Below, piece by piece: positions 9,562-19,395 of a DNA stretch of 64,000 nt. Positions within the stretch are counted from its first letter, which is position 1. Each line of letters starts with the position of its first letter. The notes beneath the pieces are model-generated. The model made no database searches. It was not told where the DNA came from and saw nothing but the letters and a program-made list of their open reading frames with translations. The stretch lies in the NCBI GenBank assembly GCA_951799405.1, contig OX637353.1:10664001-10728000 (forward strand), in the 5' to 3' direction. The position numbers and the translations under genes were made by a program. This DNA comes from Agapetus fuscipes. Lineage: Eukaryota > Arthropoda > Insecta > Trichoptera > Glossosomatidae.

Positions 9562-9777
9562 CGAGTTTGGTCGTCGCTACAAAGCACGACTCAATAAGTA
9601 AGGCTGGATGGACTTTTTAATGTCTGGTTTTTGCTAAAGATTTACTAATCTTTCTACCCAGCGAAGAGCGTATTTGAAAATATTATTGATATATTTTTTG
9701 TGCTCCGCCGGGATTCGAACCTACAACCTTCCATTCACGAGTCCGAAGTGTTACCACCGGAGTACGGACCGGTCCTA
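9562..9777 (-). mobile_element. SINE-t1 copy 3, fused to SINE-t2
   Basis: Read on the minus strand, the head (GGACCGGTCCGTACTCCGG, GGTTCGAATCCCGG) and body run to ACCAAACTCGTAAAA. There it meets the SINE-t2 head at the same point as at 29213 and 35135. Confidence 0.75.
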
Positions 9778-10016
9778 TCACCAAATCAATTTGAAAAGTT
9801 ATTAAAAAGAAGTCTTTCTTTCTGCATTCTTGTTTGTAGGAATGGAGGTCGTTTGCTTGGTGCATAGTCCATGGAGGTACCGTCGGGCGCAGACCAAGTT
9901 CTCGCTGCTCCTGACAGCTACAACGAAAGCCCATTATCGCTCGTATCACGACAGCATATTAATTAATTCCCAAATTACATAAATGTAGGAGTTTCATTAC
10001 GCGGCGTACAATGGCC

Positions 10017-10092
10017 GGCGCTACGCTAGCGGGGTGAGGCGGGGGCGACGCTACGCCAGCGGGGTGGGGCGGAGGCGACGCTACGCCTTTCT
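10017..10092 (+). repeat. GC-rich tandem repeat, about 2.5 units of 32 bp
   Basis: The unit contains GCGACGCTACGCCAGCGGGG, followed by GGGGCGGAGG-type sequence. It stands out sharply from its AT-rich surroundings. No coding or RNA function is evident. Confidence 0.6.
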
Positions 10093-10279
10093 TGGACGGG
10101 GCTCTCAACCCGTAGCTTCCAACTTGCTAGATAAAAGATAGCTTTGTATGTGCGTAATGGAGTTAGTCTAGGAAATAATTTCTCGTGCAATAAAGGATTT
10201 TCAAGGATAAAATTGTGATCGTGTTCTTGCTCACGACCATTAATTTCTTCTTATTCTTGGTTTTTATTTTTACGTAATT

Positions 10280-10640
10280 AGGGTCCTTAAGAGCGTTTTA
10301 TACCTCAAGCCTGTCATTTTTGTTTCTTAAACATTATGAAATTTATAAAAAAATCAGCCTCCTAAGATACTAAACAATGTATAATTGTGCACATTAATAT
10401 AATAGAAAAAATACATTTGCAAAATATAGCACAAACGAAAAAAAACGTGTTTTTTTACATATTTTTGTGTGGTGATAATTTTAAACTTACAATTTTTTTT
10501 AACCTTTTTAATTTAGATTAGAAAGTAATAAAAACGCTTGATTTCTTTCATTATTGTCACTCTTTTACTTATGTATACCATAAAGTTTAAGAAACAAAAA
10601 TGACAGATTTAGGTATAACACTCTAGTAAAGGTCTCATAA
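10280..10640. mobile_element. Palindromic MITE related to FB-1
   Basis: The left arm (TATACCTCAAG, TGTCATTTTTGTTTCTTAAA) is the inverse of the right arm (TTTAAGAAACAAAAATGACA, TTAGGTATAACACTC). It is about 360 bp with an AT-rich centre. The TTTTTGTTTCTTA motif followed by CTTTATG also occurs in the arms of FB-1 elements, suggesting a common family. Confidence 0.6.
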
Positions 10641-11210
10641 GTTCGTGTTTTTTATTTTTTATTAGTTAGATTAGTATCTGTTACTAATATTAGATAGAAT
10701 ACAATTTCATTTTACACTTTTTCTCGTTTTATTACAACATTTTATTATTATTTATACTTACCTACTTACGTTCTTTGATCAAGTTGCTATCTTTTCAAAC
10801 GTTAGGGAATTATTTTAAATGACTTAATTAAGGAAGTTAAAGTTAATAGATTTGTGATACATTTACATAGCAATTTAAAAAAAATGCCTAAACTTAAATG
10901 GGAGCTAAAATTAAATGTTATCCTTTATTGCATTTATTCAGAAGGTGACCCATTAACTAAGCGAAAATAAAATTTTATGGTTGAACGAAAAATAAAGGAA
11001 ATCGAACCATGGACGTTTGGAAAACACTTTACATTATTAAAGGTGCTTTGAAACGTATTGAGTATCCTTGAATACCTCATTAAAAAAAAAATTGGACAAC
11101 GATAGAGTCTTAAAAAAAATAAGGTGAGTAGATACATATACTCCGTGATCTGTGGTAGATACTTATTGTTATATGAACGGCTATAGTTGTTTTACTAGTT
11201 AGTTAATATC
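10641..11210. other. AT-rich; no gene seen
   Basis: Only short open stretches with no recognisable motifs. Confidence 0.3.
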
Positions 11211-11211
11211 T

Positions 11212-11395
11212 TACGTATTCCCACAAGTAGATACGTGTAAGTTCATGCCTACACACGGAGCATGTGTACCTACTCTAAAAAAATAAAACACAAATCTTAA
11301 ATGCACATAGAGCTTACAACCCTAGCCGCCATTCCCTGAAATTTTACGGTATGGGAGGCACTGATCAGCCTAATACCGACCTATTAATCAAGGAA
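11212..11395 (-). mobile_element. RTEb-3' copy 3
   Basis: A degraded copy from TTCCCACAAGTAGATACG to GACCTATTAATCAAGG. It lies head-to-head with copy 4, separated by about 30 bp. Confidence 0.65.
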
Positions 11396-11423
11396 TAAGG
11401 ATGGTTTTAGCAAATAAATTGTT

Positions 11424-11663
11424 CCTTGACTTATAGGTTGGTATGCGGCTGACCACCCATGCTGTAAAATGGTTCACTCTGCCAATGTCACCCCTGTTAC
11501 AGGGAAGGACGGCAAGAGTTGCAGGGTGTATGTCCATTTGAGATTTGGTTTTTATGTTGTAGGTTCACATGAGGCATATGCAAGCGCGAACTTGTACGTT
11601 TCTGTTTGTGAGAATGCATGTAATGTGAATCTCCAATGTAACATATCTTTGCAACTTAGATAG
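11424..11663 (+). mobile_element. RTEb-3' copy 4
   Basis: A nearly full copy from CCTTGACTTATAGGTTGG to ATATCTTTGCAACTTAG. It is head-to-head with copy 3, so the pair forms an imperfect inverted repeat of about 450 bp. Confidence 0.8.
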
Positions 11664-11718
11664 TAATTAAAATAAAGTTTTTGCGTGTCTAGAGTCTTCT
11701 AGAGAATACTGGTGTAAT

Positions 11719-11999
11719 AATAATATTACCATGATTTATTTGGTAAGCGCTGAACCTCAAGCGCCCTCTGCAAGCTTGATCGTCGCTATAAAGCGCCAAT
11801 ACTCAAGAAAGACTCAGTTGCTGTAAGGCTGGATGGACCTGTGGTGACCGGTGTTAAGTAAAGGTCAATGAATATTTCACTCGGCGAAGAGCACATTTGA
11901 AAATACAAATGGTATATTTTTTGTGCTCCGCCGGGATACGAACCCACGACCTTCCGATTGCGAGTCTGAAAGACTAACCACTAGACTAAGGATCGGTCA
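11719..11999 (-). mobile_element. SINE-t1 copy 4 (near full length)
   Basis: It runs from the AATATT-type 3' tail at the low coordinate to the tRNA-like head at about 11975 (CTTAGTCTAGTGGTTAG). The B box is GGGTTCGTATCCCGG. It is one of the most complete copies and good for defining the family. Confidence 0.8.
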
Positions 12000-12543
12000 A
12001 CAATCCTTTCAGGGATGACGTCATATTTTTTTTTTGGGAAAATTGTGTTTTTTTGTGGTTCACATTTAGTGGCTTGGTTGCATCTGCTATGTAACAATAA
12101 AGCACAATATTGTTGGCGGCAATAACGAGTGTGTAGGCGGGTAGGTACACCCCTCCAAGACTGTGGAGCCACTGTACCTACATCCCCGGCTACAACCATA
12201 AAGCATAAACCAACATAAATAACTTCAATTGTTTGGTGCCGTATTGTGAACTTTAATTACAATTTGAATTAATTTTGTAATTAAAACGGAAACTTAAGAG
12301 CTTTTCGCTTTAGGTGAAGTTTTGCGGGGAGGGTTGGGGGGGTGGGAGTGGCTCCCTCCTCCCCCCCCCCCCTCCCCGTTCCACCCCCCAAGTAATTAGC
12401 ACCACAATAAATTATGCTCGGCGAGAGGTGACGAGAGCCTTGTAGACCTGCAGTAACCAAAGTATAAAAATAAATGCATGGAAAGTAAAATAGTACCTCT
12501 GGAGAACGTATCAGTTTCAATATATTTTTCGGTAAAACTCTTA
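12000..12543. other. Intergenic with C-rich tract; no gene seen
   Basis: A C-rich run at 12350-12395 gives G-runs on the minus strand. TTA at 12541-12543 is the left target duplication of MITE-a copy 1. Confidence 0.35.
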
Positions 12544-12663
12544 CGGTGCTGTTCTTAGACATTTTAGTCGTCCGTTGAGCCCGCGCTTTGACAAACTAAT
12601 GATGCATTTGTATGAAGGCCTATCAATCCAAGATGGCCGAGTGAAAAGCGGATTAGTCTTCAT

Positions 12664-12672
12664 ACAAATATT
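12664..12672 (+). repeat. RTE target-site duplication, left
   Basis: ACAAATATT, repeated exactly at 16262-16270. It brackets the RTE element and marks where it entered MITE-a. Confidence 0.85.
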
Positions 12673-13064
12673 CACCTTGTCGCTGGCGCCAATGGCGACG
12701 CGCTGTATCACCAGAGCTCCGCGCTTTAAAATTAATTTAAATAATATCTGCAGGCGGACTATTGTTAATCCTGTGTTTCATTTTATTTTTTGAATTTCGA
12801 AGATCATTGTAGTGTTTTAATTTTTAAATGAATTACGTGTTAGTTTTATTAAATAAAATAATATAGTGTCGAGTACCGAGTGACCAAAAGTTATTCCATT
12901 TTAAACTACCCACTGAACATAAAAATAATAATAAGTGACATTTTGTTTAAAATCAATTATAACAAATTACGATCGAAATTTACTCGATAAAGGAACTCTC
13001 TGCACTAAAAGACTCAACATATTTAATAAGTGATTCGACTCTTAAAAATATCCGTGAGAATAAC

Positions 13065-16000
13065 TTGTGCAGAGGAATTAAACGAAGACCAAGAGGCAGA
13101 CGAGGCGGCCGCAATGACCGCAGAAACCCGGGGACAGCTGCAGACAAGGAGGGGCCCGTGGAAGCTGACAATGTCCACCGCCCGGAATCGAAGGAAGTGT
13201 CAAATGGCCTCTGCGGAGGTGTCGAAGCTGACAATTCTGTCAGGAATGGAAGTGTGTGTAAAAGGAAGTATGTGAAACAAGAAGAATGGAAGTTTGCGAC
13301 ATGGAATGTTAGAGAATGGAATGACTGTAAAGAGAATGAAATTTCTGATATTATGGAAAAGAGAGGAATACAAGTGATGTGCGTGACTGAAATAAAAATG
13401 ATCGGGGATAGAGAAAAGGTATTGAAGAATGAGGAGTATTTTATTTGGAGTGGAATTAAGGATGGATATAAGAGACAAGGCGTGGGAGTAATTTTGAGCG
13501 AACGGGCTAAAATATGTGTAAGTAATTATGAAAGAATATGTCCTAGGATTCTGTTGGTAAGAATGAGATTAGGACATATGAAAATCCTACTGGTAGCTTG
13601 TTATGCTCCAGTAGAATCTGATAGCAGAGAAGAAAGAAATGAATTTTGGGAGAGTGTAAATAATGTACTAAGAATGAAAGAAGAGAATGAACGAATTATT
13701 CTATTAGGAGATATGAACGGATGGATTGGTATGAAACGAGATGATTGCGGAAAGGTTGTGGGACCGAGTGGTAGAGGAATGATCAATAATAATGGACGAA
13801 AGCTTGTCAACACATGTATAGAACACAGACTTTTTGCAACAAACACCTGGTTTAAACACCAAGACTTGCATCTCTATACATGGCAAAATAGGGCAGGCAA
13901 TCGAACAATTATTGATTATATATGCGTGGATGAAAGAATGAGAGGATGTGGGAGAGATGCAAGAGTGTACCGTGGAGCTGAACTCAGCACAGACCACTAT
14001 TTGCTATGCGCGAGAATAATGGTAGGGGATTGTAAAAAAGGAAAGAAAAAATTATTGTTAAGAATGAAAAGAATAAAAGTGGAAAATTTGAAAGATGACA
14101 AGGTGCAAGATGAATATCAAAGTGGGATTGCCAAAAGATTAAATATGGATGAACTACAAAAAATGAAAGATGAAGGATGTGTGGAAAAAGTGTGGCAAAT
14201 GATGAAGAAAGAACTGACCGAATCTGCTAGAATGACATGCGGAGAAACAAATGTTGGTAAGAAAAAAGGTGATGCCTGGTGGAACGATGGAGTGAAAGAA
14301 GCAGTAGAGCAAAAGAAGGAAGCGTATAAGAAATGGTTGAAAGATAAAGGTAATTTGAATTTGGAAATGATGTATATAAGGGCAAAAATGAATACTAAAA
14401 AGCTTGTGTATGAAAGTAAGATGGAATTAGAGAAGAAAAATAATGAAAGGGCACAGCAGGACTTCCACACCAACAAAAAAATGTTCTGGAGTTGGGTTCG
14501 GAATAATAACGAAAGTGTGGGAGCAACAACTCCGGGCATAAATAATGCGCAGGGAGTCTTGCTGTGGGATGAAGACGATGTATGTAACAGATGGAAAGAA
14601 TACTTTGAAGAAATATTAGGACAGGGCGAAAGAAATTTACATGAATGTGACCCTACAAATGAAAGTAATGAGGATATTTTGAAAGAGGAAATAAAAGCAA
14701 GCATAAAAGAGCTGAAGAATGGAAAGGCTGCAAGAATGGATGGATTGAATGCCGAGATGTTAAAGGCAGGAGGAGAATGTGTGGTAGAGTGGATGTTTGA
14801 ATTATGCAAGATGTGTATGAAAGACAGGGTAGTACCGATGGACTGGAGAAAGGCGGTCATTGTCCCTATTTACAAGGGTAAAGGGGACAAGAAAGACTGC
14901 CGTAACTTTAGGCCCATTAGTCTCCTTAGTATACCTGGGAAAGTCTTATGCAAAATTGTCATAAAAAAAGTGAGAATGGCCACCGATCACAGGGTCTCTG
15001 ATATTCAATCTGGTTTTATGCCAGGACGAGGTTGTGTGGACCAAATCTTTACTCTCAGACAGATTGTTGAAAAACATCTGGCTGTGGGGAGGGTGGTCTA
15101 CGAAGCCTTCGTGGATCTCGAGAGGGCCTTTGACTCGGTGGACAGATGTATGTTGTGGAATGTTCTCAGGAAGTACGGTGTGAATGACAACCTTCTGAAT
15201 GTGATACGTGCCATCTATGAAAATAGTTCGGCATGTGTAAGAGTGGATGGGAGATATAGTGACTGGTTTGATGTATATAAGGGAGTGAGGCAAGGCTGCG
15301 TGATGAGTCCATGGTTGTTTAATATAATCATGGACAGTTGCATAAAAGAAGCTGGAATATCAGAGAGCGGAGTGAAAATGGGTGAAACAAGAGTTGGAGT
15401 ACTTCTTTATGCTGATGATGCTATAGTTTTAGCTGACTCGGCGGAGGAACTCCAAGCGATGTTAACCAAACTGAATGATGCATTTTGTAAAAATAGCTTG
15501 AAAGTGAATGCGAATAAGACAAAAATATTAGTTTTTGACAGGAATGAAGTATGTGAGGAACTTACAGTTAATTTGAATGGAAAAAAAGTTGAAGTAGTGA
15601 ATGAGTTTGACTATTTAGGAAGCAAGTTTGAGGCGAATGGTAAGATGACGAAGGAATTAGAGAAGCGTGCCAGCAAAGGAAGATGCGTGATAGGAGCGTT
15701 TGTTAGAATAGCGAAGAATAAAAGGATACCAAAGAAAATGAAAATGGCGGTACACAATTGTATATTGTTGCCGACCCTGATGTATGGAAGCGAGTCATGG
15801 ACGGTGAATGAAAGAGAAGTAAATAAGGTATGCACCGTAGAAATGGCTCATTTAAGAAGTATGACAGGAAAAACACTGAAAGATAGAGTGAGAAACGAAT
15901 GGGTTCTGAATGAATGCGGAGTAAAAGAAAGCGTGAAAGTGAAAGTTCAAAGAAGTGTGATGCGATGGTTTGGACATATTGAAAGGATGAATGAAGACCG

Positions 16001-16229
16001 ACTGACAAAAAGAGTGTATAAAGGGAATGTAATAGGTAAGCGTGGAAGGGGAAGACCTAGAAAAGAATGGATTGATCAGATAAGTGAGATTGCGAATGAA
16101 TGGAATTTACAGAGTGGAAACAAGAGAAGAGCATGCATGAAAAGAGTGATGAAATTAGATGAGATGAAAGAAGTATGCAGGGACAGAGTCAAGTGGAGGC
16201 ACTTATGTGGAGGTACTGGCCACCCCTAG
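13065..16229 (+). CDS. RTE polyprotein: AP-endonuclease + reverse transcriptase
   Basis: This protein nicks target DNA and reverse-transcribes the element RNA at the nick. Residues are counted from codon 13065. The APE-type endonuclease spans about 75-320, with FATWNVREWN (Asn81), VTEIK (Glu109), GDMNGW (Asp216, Asn218), TIIDYI (Asp284) and STDHYLL (Asp310-His311). A Lys/Glu-rich linker follows. The reverse transcriptase spans about 545-850, with KNGKAARMDGLNAEML, FRPISLL, SGFMPGRGCVDQI, FVDLERAFDSVD, GVRQGCVMSPWLFN and the catalytic YADD at 782-785. The C-terminus has WFGHIERM and a basic GKRGRGRPRKEW segment. Oddity: codon 13065 is TTG. The frame is open from 12963 but has no ATG until about 13353, inside the endonuclease. 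Initiation must therefore be non-AUG, coupled to an upstream frame, or the true ATG was lost. The usual Gly of KAAGxDG-type motifs is Arg here. Confidence 0.9.
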   Translation: MCRGIKRRPRGRRGGRNDRRNPGTAADKEGPVEADNVHRPESKEVSNGLCGGVEADNSVRNGSVCKRKYVKQEEWKFATWNVREWNDCKENEISDIMEKRGIQVMCVTEIKMIGDREKVLKNEEYFIWSGIKDGYKRQGVGVILSERAKICVSNYERICPRILLVRMRLGHMKILLVACYAPVESDSREERNEFWESVNNVLRMKEENERIILLGDMNGWIGMKRDDCGKVVGPSGRGMINNNGRKLVNTCIEHRLFATNTWFKHQDLHLYTWQNRAGNRTIIDYICVDERMRGCGRDARVYRGAELSTDHYLLCARIMVGDCKKGKKKLLLRMKRIKVENLKDDKVQDEYQSGIAKRLNMDELQKMKDEGCVEKVWQMMKKELTESARMTCGETNVGKKKGDAWWNDGVKEAVEQKKEAYKKWLKDKGNLNLEMMYIRAKMNTKKLVYESKMELEKKNNERAQQDFHTNKKMFWSWVRNNNESVGATTPGINNAQGVLLWDEDDVCNRWKEYFEEILGQGERNLHECDPTNESNEDILKEEIKASIKELKNGKAARMDGLNAEMLKAGGECVVEWMFELCKMCMKDRVVPMDWRKAVIVPIYKGKGDKKDCRNFRPISLLSIPGKVLCKIVIKKVRMATDHRVSDIQSGFMPGRGCVDQIFTLRQIVEKHLAVGRVVYEAFVDLERAFDSVDRCMLWNVLRKYGVNDNLLNVIRAIYENSSACVRVDGRYSDWFDVYKGVRQGCVMSPWLFNIIMDSCIKEAGISESGVKMGETRVGVLLYADDAIVLADSAEELQAMLTKLNDAFCKNSLKVNANKTKILVFDRNEVCEELTVNLNGKKVEVVNEFDYLGSKFEANGKMTKELEKRASKGRCVIGAFVRIAKNKRIPKKMKMAVHNCILLPTLMYGSESWTVNEREVNKVCTVEMAHLRSMTGKTLKDRVRNEWVLNECGVKESVKVKVQRSVMRWFGHIERMNEDRLTKRVYKGNVIGKRGRGRPRKEWIDQISEIANEWNLQSGNKRRACMKRVMKLDEMKEVCRDRVKWRHLCGGTGHP
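13114..13275 (+). CDS. Possible small upstream frame of the RTE
   Basis: ATG at 13114 opens a 53-codon frame in another phase, ending at TGA 13273-13275 after the main frame has begun. It is Arg/Lys/Ser-rich and matches nothing I know. Some RTE elements have a short or overlapping first ORF, so it may be that or chance. Confidence 0.25.
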   Translation: MTAETRGQLQTRRGPWKLTMSTARNRRKCQMASAEVSKLTILSGMEVCVKGSM

Positions 16230-16261
16230 AGGAATGGCGGCAGGATACAAGACAAGACAAG

Positions 16262-16270
16262 ACAAATATT
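16262..16270 (+). repeat. RTE target-site duplication, right
   Basis: ACAAATATT, identical to 12664-12672. It directly follows the ACAAG tail, so 4-5 bases of the boundary are ambiguous. Confidence 0.85.
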
Positions 16271-16609
16271 ATCAAAATTCAGTAGGTAAGAATGACCGTC
16301 GTGATGAGACTTACAGCCCAGGCATCATTAGTTTGTCAAAACGTGGGCTCAACCGACGACTAAAATGTCAACGAATAGCCCCGTTAATTCTTTAATAAGT
16401 TGAGATTTTTGTCGTTGTTTTATTTTAGAGATTTTATTGATTAGAGGTAATTTACAGTACCACGAGCTTAAAACATTTGCATACACTCCCTCAGATTGCG
16501 TAAATCTAAAATGTATGTTATATATGACGGCACCCCTAGAGAACGAATTAGTTTTCAAGCGTTTTTCGATTTACGCACTCTAGGTATACTTGCGGTACAG
16601 GACAGTGAG

Positions 16610-16735
16610 AAATCAAAACGTTACAATACGTGATGGATATAAATACATTGAAAAAGGTATGCATGGATGTAAGAAATAGAGGTACCTCTGCATAGACTGT
16701 AGCCACCCCTAGTGGAATGGCAACAGAGTTACAGT
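16610..16735 (+). pseudogene. RTE 3' fragment
   Basis: It shares GTAGCCACCCCTAGTGGAATGG with the end of the full-length RTE (GGCCACCCCTAGAGGAATGG). The end of the reading frame (KVCMDVRNRGTSA-like) precedes it. It is 5'-truncated and lies 230 bp downstream of the complete element. Confidence 0.65.
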
Positions 16736-17039
16736 TACGTCTATGGTTGGGATTATTCGTATTATTTTGTCATCAGAATTCTGTACGCCGAAATTAAATC
16801 CTTGTAAAAACAAAATACAACACGTTACAAAGTCATCGAGTTAAATTTTTTTTTTCAAAAACTTTTAGTGGCGCTTTCTCATTTTGAAACAAAAAAAAAT
16901 TACGACATAACTTCATAACTAAAGTATATTATTATGAACTATAAATTTGTGTGTACATGCACGTAGTTTGCTGTTGTGTAACTGGAATAGTGTCAAACAA
17001 TATAGTATGCGTGTGGAACAATCAATTATAAAAGTTTGT

Positions 17040-17280
17040 GTAATAATCTAGAACATGCAAGAATCATCTCTTTCGTACCTATATATACGAGCCGCAATGG
17101 TGCGGAGAACCAGGGCGCTTATAACATTGTGACGCAAAGTCAACAGAGCTGGAGAAGTACTGCGTAACCGTATATTGTGCATAATAAATAAATCGCATTT
17201 TAATTTTAAAAAACCCAAGTAAAAATCATAACAATATCGAAAATTGAAAAAGCACCTCAAGTGAGTATTAAATTTTAATA
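17040..17280 (+). repeat. HSR copy 3
   Basis: CTAGAACATGCAAG at 17048-17061 matches the heat-shock element consensus except one base. CTATATATAC at 17079 is TATA-like. AATAAATAAATCG near 17184 gives a poly(A) signal. AAAACCCAAG follows, in place of the usual GTGAACCC. Confidence 0.5.
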
Positions 17281-17634
17281 CATTTTTAGTAAGTTATTGA
17301 TATTTTTATACTTGGTGGTTTACTAACAGGTGCAAAATGTGAAGTGTATTATGAGACCAAGTTTCGCGCTCGAATAAAGGTAATTAATTTTGCAATTACC
17401 CACTTCTTTATAACCCCCCATCCCCCTGACCCCCAACCCCCCCCCCCCCCACCCGCAATCCAATTATGTTTAAATCTAAACCAAAGAAAACCATTCATTA
17501 CGCTCCTCGCCAAGTTTTTCATGTTTAATAAATGTAGAACAAACAATAATATTACACGGGAAAGTAATTCATATTTTCATTACTAATTCCATAAATCGTA
17601 ATGTTTTTAGACTCACGAATATAAATGTTGTATC

Positions 17635-17828
17635 TCTTTCAGGAGAAGAAAGACGGACTTTACAGTTCTCATCAAGATCATCTTCATCATCATACTTCAC
17701 CCTGAAGAAGCCCATCGTAGAGATGGGTGAAACGTCCGAAAGCTCCAGCTCCCACAGACCACGGCAACAGATCCCGGAAAATATCACTTCAGCATCATCA
17801 GCCGGCCATGTAAGCCACTCTTATTGAA
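17635..17828 (+). repeat. S-repeat copy 1
   Basis: It contains GAAGCCCATCGTAGAGATGG (a short hairpin, CCCATC/GATGGG), GAAACGTCCGAAAGCTCC, CACGGCAACAGATCCCGG and GCATCATCAGCCGGCC. The same order is seen at 40996-41403, 50728-50822 and 63370-63405. The hairpin followed by a GAAACGTC motif resembles LINE 3' ends, so this may be the 3' end of an unidentified retroelement. Confidence 0.6.
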
Positions 17829-17875
17829 AGACGGACTGTTTGAGAAAATTGTTGGCAGTTTTTTTTTGTCTATGC

Positions 17876-18222
17876 GTCCCCGTAGTGCTTGTTTGTATTA
17901 TGTCCATCAGAAGTCATTTTACATGAGCAATGCTTGTATGTGTACTGGACCAATGTGTCTTCCCAAGTAACCTTTTAGGTTTTAAAAAGGTTGCAAAAAG
18001 GTCCCAGAACCTTCTTTAACCTTCTCGTAACCTTTTTAAAACCTAAAAGGTTACTTGGGTTATGAAAACTGAAAATGGATTTTAAAAATATTCAAAACTA
18101 CTCTCACATTATCGTGCTTTACGAATTTTCTTCTTTGTGTAGAATGCGTTAGTTTAAACAATTTCATTGAAAGGTCATATTTGACTCAAATTGTTGATAA
18201 GCCAAACAAGCACTTAGGTGAC
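17876..18222. mobile_element. MITE-e copy 2, carrying a palindromic insertion
   Basis: It is inverted relative to copy 1 (8621-8934) and homologous over its full length once the palindrome 17962-18059 is removed. The ends are GTAGTGCTTGTTTG at the left and CAAACAAGCACTTAGGTGAC at the right. TATG flanks both ends as a possible 4-bp duplication. Confidence 0.75.
17962..18059. mobile_element. 98-bp palindromic insertion element
   Basis: The arms CCCAAGTAACCTTTTAGG... and ...CCTAAAAGGTTACTTGGG are near-perfect inverted repeats of more than 30 bp, with a short AAGGTCCCAGAACCTTC-type centre. It interrupts MITE-e exactly where copy 1 reads without a gap, with a 1-2-bp T/TT duplication at the site. 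It is therefore a mobile or inserted unit rather than an ancestral hairpin. No other copy is in the window. Confidence 0.75.
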
Positions 18223-18269
18223 ATATGAGTCACAGGTTATGAAATTCCTCTCTCTTTAGCCATTTATAA

Positions 18270-18447
18270 GCCTTGTCTATCTGTAGTCTGATACTCATTT
18301 CTTGTGAAGGCTGATGAAACCTTGCCGGTATTTTTATTTTTGGGGTACACCGATACGGGGTATCATTTCTGACACCCTCGGTGGGATTCGAATACGAGCT
18401 CAAGGCATGGAATGCAAGCACTGTAACAACTGAGCCATCGACCGGAA
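18270..18447 (-). mobile_element. SINE-t2 copy 3 (truncated)
   Basis: On the minus strand, a head near 18447 (GGTCGATGGCTCAGTTG), a degenerate B box (TCGAATCCCACCGAGG) and a body to about 18290. Confidence 0.75.
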
Positions 18448-18487
18448 TCGTGCGCTGCTTAAAAAAAAATACTGATAGATTATGATG

Positions 18488-18560
18488 ATTTTTTGTTATG
18501 ATATGTTTTGTAGTGTAATGTTTTTTTCATGTGATGTTTTGTCATTGTGATGTTTTGTCG
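18488..18560 (-). repeat. FB-2-like tandem fragment
   Basis: TGTGATGTTTTGTC and variants are repeated several times, the inverse of the GACAAAACATCACA units at 42270, 47649 and 54110. Confidence 0.5.
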
Positions 18561-18802
18561 TCTTCCTGCTTTTATTTACTAATGGGAGGGTGGTTGCCGA
18601 AAGACGAGGGATGCATCCGAATATTGTGTCGTCGCTAAGTGGTTGTAGTGTGAATCACTCACTTTGCGTTTTAGCATCAAAGATATAATCTGAGTAGAAC
18701 AAAGATATAACCGAAGTAGGCAATTTGGGATTTTTAAGAAACTTAGATTTACAATTCAAAAGTTACACAGTTATATTTGCCATTTAAGAGCTATCAGCTC
18801 AC

Positions 18803-18900
18803 CAACGTGTAAGTTCACGCCTACACATTCTGACGTGTAACATATAAACCAAACCTCACATGAACATAAACCTTACAACTCCTGCTGCCTTTCCCTGAAA
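18803..18900 (-). mobile_element. RTEb-3' copy 5 (fragment)
   Basis: It runs from ACGTGTAAGTTCACGCC to GCTGCCTTTCCCTGAAA, the middle third of the family. Confidence 0.6.
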
Positions 18901-19063
18901 TCACATTCTTTTGTCCCTTTACTTTCACATCCTCTTTTCACTTGCATTTGTCTTTAAATATAAGGTCCTTACATATGAAATTGGCGCCCTTGAAAATTTA
19001 ATACATTTTTGATTTTGACAATGGAGGTGAGTTTTACGCAATGTTTTACAGCACTTCCTGTAC

Positions 19064-19305
19064 GACCGGTCCGTAGTCTAGTGGTTAACACTTCTGACTT
19101 GTAAATGGAAGGTTGTGGGTTCAAATTCCGGCAGAGCACAAAAACTATACCATTTACGAGTATATTTCCAAGTATGCTCTTCGCTGGGTTGAAAAAATAC
19201 ATAAAGCCTTTACCAAAGACCGGTCACTAAAGGTCCATCCAGCCTTATAGCAACTGGGTCTTGAGTATCGGCGCTTTGTAGCGATGACCAAGCTCGTACA
19301 CCTCT
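19064..19305 (+). mobile_element. SINE-t1 copy 5
   Basis: It begins GACCGGTCCGTAGTCTAGTG (A box region), has TGTGGGTTCAAATTCCGG (B box) and runs to GATGACCAAGCTCGTA. A LINE-J 3' end follows directly. Confidence 0.8.
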
Positions 19306-19311
19306 GCGGCA

Positions 19312-19395
19312 CTACAACAAGTGTCATAGACCCCTAGAGTCTCTAGAATCTAGGGAGTCTCCCGCACAGGATTTCTTAAAAAAAAAAATAAGCAG
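19312..19395 (+). pseudogene. LINE-J 3' end fragment with short poly(A)
   Basis: GTCATAGACCCC and CCCGCACAGGATTTCTTAAA match the 3' end of LINE-J (19717-20785), followed by an A-run. Again there is no 3' UTR between the last codons and the A-tract. Confidence 0.7.

Larger units (their letters stand above)
12673..16261 (+). mobile_element. Full-length RTE non-LTR retrotransposon
   Basis: It is 3,589 bp between exact 9-bp duplications of ACAAATATT. There is a 5' untranslated region of about 290-390 bp. One long endonuclease/reverse-transcriptase frame ends at TAG 16227-16229. The 3' UTR is only about 32 bp and ends in an ACAAG microsatellite (about three units). Short 3' UTRs and microsatellite tails in place of poly(A) are typical of the RTE clade. 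No frameshift or stop interrupts the frame, so the insertion looks young. Truncated relatives lie at 16610, 23070, 26467, 27130, 58303 and 63769. Confidence 0.9.
12544..16383. mobile_element. MITE-a copy 1, split by a full-length RTE insertion
   Basis: The left part is 12544-12672 and the right part 16271-16383. Together they make 242 bp, matching the intact copies at 26706 (246 bp) and 53582 (240 bp), in inverted orientation. The TIRs of about 55 bp include CATTTTAGTCGTC and TTGAGCCC(G/A)CGCTTTGACA. TTA flanks both outer ends (12541-12543, 16384-16386) as a 3-bp target duplication. Confidence 0.9.

Noticed and set aside
14117..14860. 247-codon open stretch on the minus strand
   Set aside because: It lies opposite the RTE endonuclease/reverse-transcriptase frame and is a by-product of its composition.
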